Shown here piece by piece: positions 1 to 4,331 of a stretch of 5,762 nt of DNA; position 1 is the stretch's first letter, and each line of letters begins with the position of its first letter. Made by a program: the position numbers and the translations under genes. The notes under the pieces were generated by a model. The model did no database searches, had not been told where the DNA came from, and was given only the letters and a program-made list of their open reading frames with translations. This DNA is from Spirochaetales bacterium UBA4629 (GTDB taxonomy: Bacteria > Spirochaetota > Spirochaetia > Sphaerochaetales > Sphaerochaetaceae): assembly GCA_002406055.1 (NCBI GenBank), contig DHMZ01000081.1, positions 1-5,762 of the forward strand. The letters run 5' to 3'.

Positions 1-1279
1 CAGCTTCTAAGAACGATGTTAACTTATAGTCAGAAGCAACACTATTCTCTGCCCCCAAAAATAAAGGGGATGTCATTGAAATGTTGCTTATTTTTATTGA
101 GGTTAATTGTTGGGAATGAAATTGACGTTCCGCAATTGTTCCTTTTTTATTTTTTAGGTTTTGAGTAGTATATCTTACAAAGTATTGGTTATTATCAATT
201 TTTATCTTTATACCATAATTACTAAAGCTAGAAATGTTGTTTTTCTTTTTATGAAAAGTTCCATCGCTTCGGGGTGTTAGATAATCAGCATCTTCATCAA
301 ACAAGAAAGTAGAGTTTTTAAAAAGCTTTTCTAGTTGTCCAACTAAACGAACGTCATAATTTTTATGCCTCTCGATTTTTCCAAATGCAGAATTAACAAA
401 CTGGACTTTGTCTCCCGTTTCTTTGTTTGTCACAGTGTTAATTTTTTTATAAACTTCTTTTGCATTTTCTCTTGTAGTCGAATCCGATGTAATATCTATA
501 GGTGTGGATAATAACAGAGTGTTAATTCTATCGACATCGATAGAAGAAAGAGAAAAGTCTGTAAGATTTTTTCCTTTAAACTGAAAATGTGTTCTTTTGT
601 TATCATCTCTTTGATACAATATTGAATCGCTTTCAGTACGAAACTCTCCATTGTTCTCGGTGGCTGATTTGATTTGGTTAGGGTCTTTTACTGTTATCTC
701 ATCTCTCCTGACCATAACTCCGTCAAACCCTGGATACTTCTCAAATACGTCAGCCTGAATAGCAGAGTTTCCATTGTTGTTTATGCTTGAATACATATCT
801 GTTTCAAGAAGTTCTCTTGTCAATGGATTTCTAATATTCAAGAATGCTTCAATTGTATTGCTACCATATGAAGGAACGCCTTGACCACCAACAGCAAAGT
901 ATATCCCTTTGCCACTTAATCCTGCTCTTTCTCCTACTTTGAATGTATCAAAATCTGCGTTTGTAGTGTGATAAACAGCTAAAGGCTCTCCGTTCTCATC
1001 AACTACTTTACTAGCGTTATCGGGATCGTTAATCCAATCACCAAACCACTTGATGAAGTTTGGAGTTCTGACCTGTATCCACTGTTCCTCTGTAAGGTTT
1101 GTTGCCTTGCCGTTTGGAGCAATCATGTACTCATCTGTACCGTAATATTGTTTCTTTATTGCGTCAAATTGTTCGATAGCAGATAAATTTGAGATATCAT
1201 CTTGAGTTTGAAAGAGGGTTTTCGATTCTTCTTGTACATTTTCTATAGTTCGTTGCCCTTTTAGCTCTTTGTTGTTAAG
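1..1279 (-). CDS. Polyvalent phage/ICE protein fragment: ADP-ribosyltransferase-like domain plus LPD3-like domain, partial, 5' end lost
   Basis: The frame is open for 426 codons and leaves the window at its C-terminal side. Counting from the first open codon, 'YYGTDEYMIAPNGKATNLTE' (45-64) and 'NFIKWFGDW' (74-82) are the usual lead-in to ADP-ribosyltransferase domains of large polyvalent proteins. Next comes 'KVVDENGEPLAVYHTT' (91-106), then 'GIYFA' (125-129), 'FLNIRNPL' (146-153) and 'RRDEITVKDPNQIKSA' (191-206). His104, Tyr127 and Glu194 fit the His-Tyr-Glu ART triad. Residues about 215-222 form a linker ('SDSILYQ'). Residues 230-426 ('ENAKEVYKKI', 'NKETGDKVQFVNSAFGKIER') resemble the LPD3/barnase-like domain found in such proteins. 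The family is thought to modify host or competitor molecules on phage or ICE entry; that role is inferred. A TAA (1282-1280) immediately precedes the first open codon. The only early ATG (1126) sits inside the conserved lead-in with no ribosome binding site. I therefore read this as a 5'-truncated gene, possibly dead. Confidence 0.75.
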
Positions 1280-1296
1280 TTACAACTTATGTCTAT

Positions 1297-1326
1297 GTTA
1301 TAGTTGTATTTTTTACAACCTGTCAA
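1297..1326 (-). promoter_or_regulatory. Promoter reading left toward the polyvalent protein fragment
   Basis: On the minus strand, TTGACA (1326-1321) and TATAAC (1302-1297) are separated by 18 bp, a near-consensus sigma-70-type promoter with a start expected near 1290. The palindrome GTTGTA-N5-TACAAC lies exactly in the spacer, so the promoter is probably repressed by the neighbouring Xre protein. The transcript would enter the open frame below, which lacks a start codon. The promoter may therefore have served a lost gene, such as a cro-like regulator. Confidence 0.6.
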
Positions 1327-1346
1327 CAACTTTGTTGTATTTTTTG

Positions 1347-1376
1347 TTGACACTTGGTTGTGTTTTCGTTTACTAG
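1347..1376 (+). promoter_or_regulatory. Probable promoter of the Xre repressor gene
   Basis: A perfect -35 TTGACA (1347-1352) is followed at 18 bp by TACTAG (1371-1376), a weak -10. The start would be near 1383, about 49 nt ahead of the ATG. GTTGTA half-sites flank it on both sides, which suggests autoregulation. The -10 assignment is uncertain. Confidence 0.4.
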
Positions 1377-1431
1377 AGTTGTATTTAATTACTTTTTTGA
1401 TGCTGAAGAGTAATTGAAAAAGGAGTTGAAT

Positions 1432-1761
1432 ATGGCAGAATTTGCTTTTCAGTTTTGGGAGAGAGTCGATGAGTTAAGGGGAGAAAAAACCCTGAGACAA
1501 ATTGCAACAGATCTTGGAGCAAATTATCCAACAATAAAGGATATGCGTAGTCGATGTCGTTATCCAAAACAAGATTTATGTATTAAGATTGCTAACTACC
1601 TAGGCACTACAGTCGAATACCTAATGACAGGTAAAGAGCCTGAAAAGGTGCCAGTCAATGATGACTATACTTATATAACAAAGATGCTAAAGGACGATCC
1701 AACGCTAGCTAGTAGCATTGCTAATCTTATTAAGAATATTAAGGGAGAGAAGCCCTCGTAA
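1432..1761 (+). CDS. Small Xre/cI-type helix-turn-helix repressor
   Basis: A 109-residue DNA-binding regulator. The N-terminal two thirds form a Cro/C1-type helix-turn-helix: 'FWERVDELRG' (about 6-15), 'LRQIATDLGANYPTIKDMRS' (about 19-38, recognition helix in the second half) and 'CIKIANYLGTTVEYLMTG' (about 47-64). The remaining residues form a short helical tail, possibly for dimerisation. The ATG at 1432 is preferred because AAAGGAG (1419-1425) lies 6 nt upstream; an in-frame TTG at 1414 would fall before this site. The 'FWERVDEL...YPTIKDMRSR..YP' pattern resembles small phage or island repressors common in Treponema. It lies next to an operator-rich divergent promoter region, which suggests it represses its own gene and the leftward transcript. 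It may instead regulate excision functions. HTH assignment is firm; target and role are inferred. Confidence 0.85.
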   Translation: MAEFAFQFWERVDELRGEKTLRQIATDLGANYPTIKDMRSRCRYPKQDLCIKIANYLGTTVEYLMTGKEPEKVPVNDDYTYITKMLKDDPTLASSIANLIKNIKGEKPS

Positions 1762-1768
1762 GATGAAA
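1750..1768 (+). repeat. 19-nt direct repeat, copy 1
   Basis: AAGCCCTCGTAAGATGAAA here matches AAGTCCTCGTAAGATGAAA at 2504-2522 with one difference. This copy spans the stop codon of the Xre gene. Together the two copies bracket the toxin-antitoxin operon. Confidence 0.8.
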
Positions 1769-1798
1769 ACCATATCAAAGATACTAATGAGTTGTTTG

Positions 1799-1829
1799 AA
1801 TTGACAATGTTATCAATTATGATTACTGT
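1799..1829 (+). promoter_or_regulatory. Promoter and overlapping palindromic operator of the RelE/HigA-type operon
   Basis: TTGACA (1801-1806) and TACTGT (1824-1829) are 17 bp apart, a perfect -35 with a weak -10. The -35 lies inside the near-perfect palindrome AATTGACAATGTTATCAATT (1799-1818; 9-bp arms, one mismatch). This is a natural autoregulatory operator for the HigA-like antitoxin. The predicted transcription start coincides with the toxin ATG at 1836. Confidence 0.55.
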
Positions 1830-1835
1830 ATTAAT

Positions 1836-2102
1836 ATGAAATATGTAGTGAGAATCACAAAAAACAGTCTTAAGGGGATAGCCAAACTCTCATGGAAAGA
1901 TAAGGTTACCTTATCAAAATTGATTGATGATTTGGCGGAACTTGGACCTGTTTTACCCCAATATCCTCACTATAGTCGATTGACTCGAAATACGTATCAT
2001 TGTCATTTAAGTTATCATTGGGTAGCTTGTTGGCGATGTGAAGATGGAGAATGTAGAGTGGAGGTATATTATGTTGGTAGTCGTGAATCAGCCCCATACT
2101 GA
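1836..2102 (+). CDS. RelE/HigB-like toxin of a type II toxin-antitoxin system
   Basis: An 88-residue protein of typical RelE-superfamily length. The N-terminal 'MKYVVRITKNSLKGIAKLSW' gives a first strand and helix. 'LIDDLAELGPVLPQYPHYSRL' (29-49) is a loop typical of this toxin subgroup. The core is 'YHCHLSYHWVACW' (54-66), and the conserved end is 'VEVYYVGSRESAPY' (75-88). Family members are ribosome-dependent mRNA interferases or related translation inhibitors; basic and aromatic residues near the C-terminus usually form the active surface. It is first in a two-gene operon and overlaps the antitoxin gene by 32 nt, the toxin-first order of HigBA-like systems. No Shine-Dalgarno site precedes the ATG, and the predicted promoter places transcription start at or beside it, so translation may be leaderless and weak. 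Family is clear; assignment to HigB rather than RelE is by operon order. Confidence 0.82.
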   Translation: MKYVVRITKNSLKGIAKLSWKDKVTLSKLIDDLAELGPVLPQYPHYSRLTRNTYHCHLSYHWVACWRCEDGECRVEVYYVGSRESAPY

Positions 2103-2457
2103 TGGTTTTAAAATTGAAGGTAATATTCCTTCTGATTTTTTACTTCAGCTAGAGAACCGTTTCGGGAAAAAAAATATATCGTTTATTGAAAGCAAAGAAG
2201 ATGAAGATTCCGAAGAGCTTTTGAATCCATTTGAGATGAACTGGTATAAAGAGATAAAGGAACAAGAGACTCCCGGAGGCAATATGAGGTTCTATCGCAA
2301 TCTTAATCACCTTACTCAGATACAGCTTGCAGAGAAACTAGGGACAAGCAAACAGGCCGTTTCTCAGATGGAGAACAATAAAAGACCAATTTCAGGAAAG
2401 ACAGCAAAACAGCTTGCAGATATCCTTAGAACTACAGTATCTAGATTCATTTTCTAA
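2071..2457 (+). CDS. HigA-like antitoxin with C-terminal Xre helix-turn-helix
   Basis: A 128-residue antitoxin. Residues 1-60 ('KIEGNIPSDFLLQLENRFGKKNI' region, then an acidic stretch around 40-50) probably bind and neutralise the toxin. Residues about 72-125 form a Cro/C1 helix-turn-helix: 'MRFYRNLNHLTQIQLAEKLG' (72-91), recognition helix 'SKQAVSQMENNKR' (93-105) and 'TAKQLADILRTTVSRF' (111-126). The ATG at 2071 is chosen because GGAGG (2060-2064) lies 6 nt upstream. The in-frame ATG at 2038 would add 11 residues read from inside the toxin gene and has no such site. The 32-nt overlap implies coupled expression, with the antitoxin translated more strongly than the toxin. It should repress the operon through the palindrome at 1799-1818. 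It has the antitoxin fold but no evident catalytic motif. Confidence 0.85.
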   Translation: MLVVVNQPHTDGFKIEGNIPSDFLLQLENRFGKKNISFIESKEDEDSEELLNPFEMNWYKEIKEQETPGGNMRFYRNLNHLTQIQLAEKLGTSKQAVSQMENNKRPISGKTAKQLADILRTTVSRFIF

Positions 2458-2503
2458 ATCCTTCTATTTTAGAGTTATGAAAAAAAGTGTTAGAATATGG
2501 TAA

Positions 2504-2573
2504 AAGTCCTCGTAAGATGAAAGTGAGCCCAGTTGCTATGTGTTTCTAGTGAACCTAGTCTTACAGAGGGCTT
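2504..2573 (+). ncRNA. Long-stem hairpin downstream of the antitoxin (repeat copy 2), function unknown
   Basis: AAGTCCTC (2504-2511) plus GTAAGA (2512-2517) pairs with TCTTAC (2559-2564) plus GAGGGCTT (2566-2573). This makes a 14-bp stem with one G-U pair and a single bulged A (2565). The 41-nt apical region can form a small CTAG-TGAAC-CTAG hairpin (2546-2558). The 5' arm is the second copy of the 19-nt repeat also found at 1750-1768. No U-run follows, so it is not a normal intrinsic terminator. It may be an mRNA 3'-end stabiliser, a processing site or a small RNA. The stem is real in sequence; the rest is inference. Confidence 0.45.
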
Positions 2574-2609
2574 ATACTTTGGAAGAAATAAATAAAGAAT
2601 ACGGACTCT

Positions 2610-2623
2610 AAATGTATACATTT
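2610..2623. repeat. Perfect 14-bp palindrome, candidate operator
   Basis: AAATGTATACATTT is fully symmetric and ends 4 bp before the -35 element of the antisense RNA promoter. It could be a regulator site controlling that promoter. No binder is identified. Confidence 0.4.
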
Positions 2624-2626
2624 TTG

Positions 2627-2655
2627 TTGACTTTTTAGGGTATCCTAACGATAAT
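2627..2655 (+). promoter_or_regulatory. Promoter of the antisense (antitoxin) RNA
   Basis: TTGACT (2627-2632) and GATAAT (2650-2655) are 17 bp apart, each one base from consensus. The start is expected near 2662. No ribosome binding site with an open frame follows before the terminator at 2728-2772, so the product should be an untranslated RNA. Confidence 0.6.
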
Positions 2656-2664
2656 TCAAATAGA

Positions 2665-2703
2665 AGTGGCACTGCCGTGAAAAGCTCTAGGCGTGTTGGC
2701 TTC
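2665..2703 (+). repeat. Inverted repeat, left arm (pairs with 2911-2950)
   Basis: GTGGCACTG (2666-2674) and TGTTGGCTTC (2694-2703) recur as perfect reverse complements at 2941-2949 and 2911-2920. The spacing is nearly the same (19 versus 20 nt), and some intervening bases (GTGA, AGC) are also conserved. The arms coincide with the 5' ends of the two predicted convergent RNAs. Confidence 0.75.
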
Positions 2704-2713
2704 AGATTTTATG

Positions 2714-2734
2714 AAAAAGTGATTTGCCAATCAC
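2714..2734 (-). terminator. Intrinsic terminator of the toxin mRNA
   Basis: Reading the minus strand, GTGATT (2734-2729) pairs with AATCAC (2724-2719) around a four-base loop and is directly followed by TTTTT (2718-2714). The 6-bp arm at 2729-2734 is shared with the opposite-strand terminator at 2728-2772, so the two terminators are interleaved. Confidence 0.65.
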
Positions 2735-2772
2735 CACAAAGCTTGATACTTCGCTAGTGGTGGTTGTTTTTT
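2728..2772 (+). terminator. Intrinsic terminator of the antisense RNA
   Basis: CAATCACCAC (2728-2737) pairs with GTGGTGGTTG (2757-2766): 10 bp with one G-U pair and a 19-nt loop, directly followed by TTTTTT (2767-2772). Its 3' arm overlaps the last codons of the toxin gene on the other strand. Confidence 0.75.
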
Positions 2773-2852
2773 ATGCTTATTCCAACTACAATTGCAGTTA
2801 GCACAATACCGAATACTTCTAAAACAAGATCAAGAATCTCGAAATCAGACAT
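2754..2852 (-). CDS. Small hydrophobic peptide, probable type I toxin (holin-like/TxpA-type)
   Basis: A 32-residue membrane peptide beginning 'MSDFEILDLVLEVF' (1-14), followed by a hydrophobic span (about 10-27) and a short polar, weakly basic tail 'KNNHH' (28-32). The start is unambiguous: AAGGAGG (2866-2860) sits 7 nt before ATG (2852-2850), the best ribosome binding site in the window. The 'MS-x-(F/Y)-E-x-L' opening plus a single transmembrane helix is what the putative holin-like toxin and TxpA-type peptides look like. Those depolarise or damage the membrane when over-produced. The gene is convergent with a predicted antisense RNA covering its 3' end, and its leader holds an anti-Shine-Dalgarno hairpin, both type I hallmarks. 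It starts 144 bp downstream of the integrase gene, in the same orientation. Toxicity is inferred; a small membrane regulator is the main alternative. Confidence 0.7.
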   Translation of the reverse strand: MSDFEILDLVLEVFGIVLTAIVVGISIKNNHH

Positions 2853-2859
2853 ATCAGCA

Positions 2860-2896
2860 CCTCCTTATCATTAAGATTTGGAGGACATATGCCTCC
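2860..2896 (-). promoter_or_regulatory. Shine-Dalgarno / anti-Shine-Dalgarno switch in the toxin leader
   Basis: Reading the toxin message 5' to 3', GGAGG (2896-2892), CCTCC (2884-2880) and the true ribosome site AAGGAGG (2866-2860) follow one another. CCTCC can pair with the first GGAGG (site free) or with the second (site hidden), so the two hairpins exclude each other. Another stem, GCTTCATG (2913-2906 area of the leader) with CATGGAGGC, competes for the first GGAGG. Confidence 0.6.
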
Positions 2897-2910
2897 ATGC
2901 CAAGCGACAT

Positions 2911-2950
2911 GAAGCCAACATACCACCGCTATATCACAAACAGTGCCACG
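2911..2950 (-). repeat. Inverted repeat, right arm (pairs with 2665-2703)
   Basis: This is the mirror copy of the left arm; reading the minus strand it gives GTGGCACTG, a 20-nt divergent middle, then TGTTGGCTTC. The outer span of the two arms is 286 bp, enclosing the whole type I locus. It could be a duplicated leader or the ends of a miniature mobile unit. No clear target-site duplication was found. Confidence 0.75.
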
Positions 2951-2961
2951 ATTAATCTTAA

Positions 2962-2990
2962 ATTATAATTGCCACTAAATTCAATTCTAT
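2962..2990 (-). promoter_or_regulatory. Probable promoter of the type I toxin
   Basis: A perfect -10 TATAAT is read on the minus strand at 2967-2962, but the matching -35 position (ATAGAA, 2990-2985) is poor. An alternative is TTGAAT (2984-2979) with TAAGAT (2960-2955), 18 bp apart. Either puts the start near 2948-2956, at the outer edge of the inverted repeat, giving a long leader of about 100 nt. Confidence 0.45.
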
Positions 2991-2996
2991 TTTTGA

Positions 2997-4208
2997 CTAC
3001 CCTCTCTTCTCTTTTAGTGGCTTAATCTCTTCTTCTTTATCATCATCTGAGAATATAGCGTCTCTGCTCTTTTCTAGCTGTGCTAAAAGAATAGATGCTG
3101 TTCTGTGGTCGTAATCGTTCCTGACTCTTCCTCCACTGTGTCCCATAGAGAGAGCAAGCGTTGCTTCATCCATGTTGCCACGGCGATACGTTGCGTATGT
3201 GTGTCTGAGAGAGTACTGATATATACCTTTTATATCTATTTTATGTTTTAGACATATACGTCTTAGTATTTTATTTGCAGTCTCGTTACATATCCATGAA
3301 TTCTTTCTTGTATAACAAACTAAGAAAAGATAATCATCATCCTTTAACTTCTTGCTTTTTATAATCTCCATGATTAGATCTTCTGTCACACTCGTTAAGA
3401 GTCCTACTCTACTCTCTAAGCATTTTCCACTTGTTTTAACTCTAGCTTTTTCTTTTCGTTCGATAAAATTGATGGAGTGAGATGTAAATACTCCTAGTCC
3501 TTGAGGTGTTCTATAAATGTCACAAACTCTCAAGCCAGCTAATTCCCCAGGGCGAAAACCTGTATCGTACATGGTCGAGAAATAAGCAGCGTAAGTGAGA
3601 TTTTCCCATACTTTTATTCTCTCTTCCTTACTGTTAGGAAAAAGTACCTTTTGTTCGTATGCAGTTAAACAACGTCTTTCATATATAACTTTCTGAGAAG
3701 GGATCATGACATTCCTCGAAGGATTACTAGCGATGTACTGTTCTCTTACTGCACTATCAAGAACTTCTCTTAAAGCATAGAGAATTTTCTTCTTAGTATT
3801 TCCACATAACTTTTGTATATTCTTTTTTGGCTTAAGTTGTATTAACCACGTTTCAATCATTGGAGGCGTTATATAGTCTAATCTAAAGTTTCCAAAATAA
3901 GGAATGATATAAGCGTCTAAATCACTCTGACGCCTCTTATACCAAATTTCTTCATTCTCTTTCTCAAACATTCTGTGTCGATAACGTAAAGAACCTATAT
4001 CATCTTTCATGAAAAAATCTTTTGCATAATCTTTAAGAAGAATACTACTGTCTCCACAAAAACCATTACGCCTTAAATAATTTTCGGCAAATGTAACGGC
4101 TTCTGTTATATCTTTAGTTCCTGTACTAATGTGTTTATCAGGAGCGATATTGAATACAACTTCAATATTCCTATTCTTCCTTTTTATAAATCTATAATTC
4201 GTCTTCAT
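2997..4208 (-). CDS. Tyrosine recombinase/integrase
   Basis: A 403-residue site-specific recombinase that would integrate and excise the element at the neighbouring tRNA-Leu. Residues about 1-45 look like an arm-binding N-terminal domain. Residues about 55-165 form the SAM-like core-binding domain ('DAYIIPYFGNFRLDYITPPMI' region, 98-118). Residues about 180-385 are the catalytic domain. Visible catalytic residues are Arg219 in 'DTGFRPGELAGL', a likely Lys258 or Lys262, Arg335 in 'YSLRHTYAT', His357 in 'SMGHSGG' and the nucleophile Tyr366 in 'RNDYDHR'. The first His of the usual HxxR box is Tyr332, giving YxxR. The C-terminal tail is highly charged. There is no Shine-Dalgarno site before the ATG; a TATAAT (4224-4219) only 10 bp upstream suggests a very short leader. 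Length and domains are complete, so it is probably functional. Confidence 0.93.
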   Translation of the reverse strand: MKTNYRFIKRKNRNIEVVFNIAPDKHISTGTKDITEAVTFAENYLRRNGFCGDSSILLKDYAKDFFMKDDIGSLRYRHRMFEKENEEIWYKRRQSDLDAYIIPYFGNFRLDYITPPMIETWLIQLKPKKNIQKLCGNTKKKILYALREVLDSAVREQYIASNPSRNVMIPSQKVIYERRCLTAYEQKVLFPNSKEERIKVWENLTYAAYFSTMYDTGFRPGELAGLRVCDIYRTPQGLGVFTSHSINFIERKEKARVKTSGKCLESRVGLLTSVTEDLIMEIIKSKKLKDDDYLFLVCYTRKNSWICNETANKILRRICLKHKIDIKGIYQYSLRHTYATYRRGNMDEATLALSMGHSGGRVRNDYDHRTASILLAQLEKSRDAIFSDDDKEEEIKPLKEKRG

Positions 4209-4278
4209 CTTAAGAAAAATTATATATCAAAAGCATGTAAAGCAAAGAAAAAGTGACAAAAATAGAGACAAATAACAT

Positions 4279-4312
4279 TTACGATTAAACGTAATTGCTT
4301 ACAGTATAAGCA
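4279..4312. repeat. Two adjacent short inverted repeats between integrase and tRNA
   Basis: TTACG-N6-CGTAA (4279-4294) and TGCTTA-N5-TAAGCA (4296-4312) lie side by side in the integrase-tRNA gap. They may be recombinase or excisionase binding sites of the attachment region. The second could alternatively be a weak 3' terminator for the tRNA transcript. Confidence 0.4.
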
Positions 4313-4331
4313 TTTAGACAACTCTTAATAT

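Larger units (their letters stand above)
1271..1383. promoter_or_regulatory. Operator array of GTTGTA/TACAAC half-sites between divergent promoters
   Basis: Perfect GTTGTA or TACAAC hexamers occur at 1281-1286, 1303-1308, 1314-1319, 1334-1339 and 1378-1383. Shorter GTTGT/ACAAC copies lie at 1271-1275, 1326-1330 and 1358-1362. They pair into palindromes with different centres: 1271-1286, 1303-1319 (GTTGTA-N5-TACAAC) and 1326-1338 (ACAAC-TTT-GTTGT). The array covers both divergent promoters, as expected for a lysogeny-style switch controlled by the adjacent Xre protein. The binder is inferred from position only. Confidence 0.6.
2662..2772 (+). ncRNA. Candidate antisense antitoxin RNA (~110 nt)
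   Basis: The RNA is bounded by a near-consensus promoter and a 10-bp hairpin with six U residues, giving about 111 nt with no credible reading frame. It converges on the toxin mRNA. The two would share about 59 nt of perfect complementarity (2714-2772), covering the last codons and 3' untranslated part of the toxin message. This is the arrangement of type I antitoxins such as RatA, SR4 and the par RNA II family. Its 5' segment (2665-2703) resembles the 5' segment of the toxin mRNA in the same sense, which is unusual. Existence is predicted from signals only. Confidence 0.5.
1..4331. mobile_element. Integrase-proximal end of an integrative element at tRNA-Leu (left part outside window)
   Basis: A tyrosine recombinase gene reads away from the 3' end of a tRNA-Leu gene, with only 123 bp between them. 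This is the classic arrangement of genomic islands, prophages and ICEs that use a tRNA 3' end as attachment site. Left of the integrase come accessory functions only: a type I toxin-antitoxin candidate, a RelE/HigA-type operon, an Xre repressor and part of a polyvalent phage/ICE protein. Right of the tRNA come two ordinary chromosomal genes. The tRNA is intact, so the junction is probably within its 3' half (about 4332-4365). I found no second copy of that tRNA segment in the window, so the far attachment site must lie beyond position 1. The element type (prophage, ICE or satellite) cannot be decided from what is visible. Confidence 0.65.

Noticed and set aside
1199..1225. Short minus-strand ATG frame (about 27 codons, starting near 1225) ahead of the polyvalent fragment
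   Set aside because: Out of frame with the conserved domain, no good ribosome site and no recognisable sequence; it does not rescue the missing start.
1414..1431. In-frame TTG start extending the Xre gene upstream
   Set aside because: AAAGGAG at 1419-1425 lies ideally before the ATG at 1432 and would fall inside the longer version.
1982..1989. GACTCGAA matching part of the tRNA-Leu T-arm, as a possible second attachment site
   Set aside because: Only 8 bp, inside the coding sequence of the toxin and without extension; chance match.
2038..2070. Earlier ATG for the antitoxin gene
   Set aside because: GGAGG at 2060-2064 with 6-nt spacing selects the ATG at 2071; the extra residues only reflect the toxin gene in another frame.
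2504..2573. Intrinsic terminator of the toxin-antitoxin operon
   Set aside because: The stem is long but the loop is large and no U-run follows.
2490..2672. 60-codon minus-strand frame
   Set aside because: GTG start without ribosome site, unlikely composition, and it covers a hairpin and a promoter that read better as regulatory DNA.
2646..2960. Target-site duplication flanking the inverted repeats (ACGATAAT versus ACGATTAAT)
   Set aside because: The two copies are at different distances from the repeat ends and not identical.
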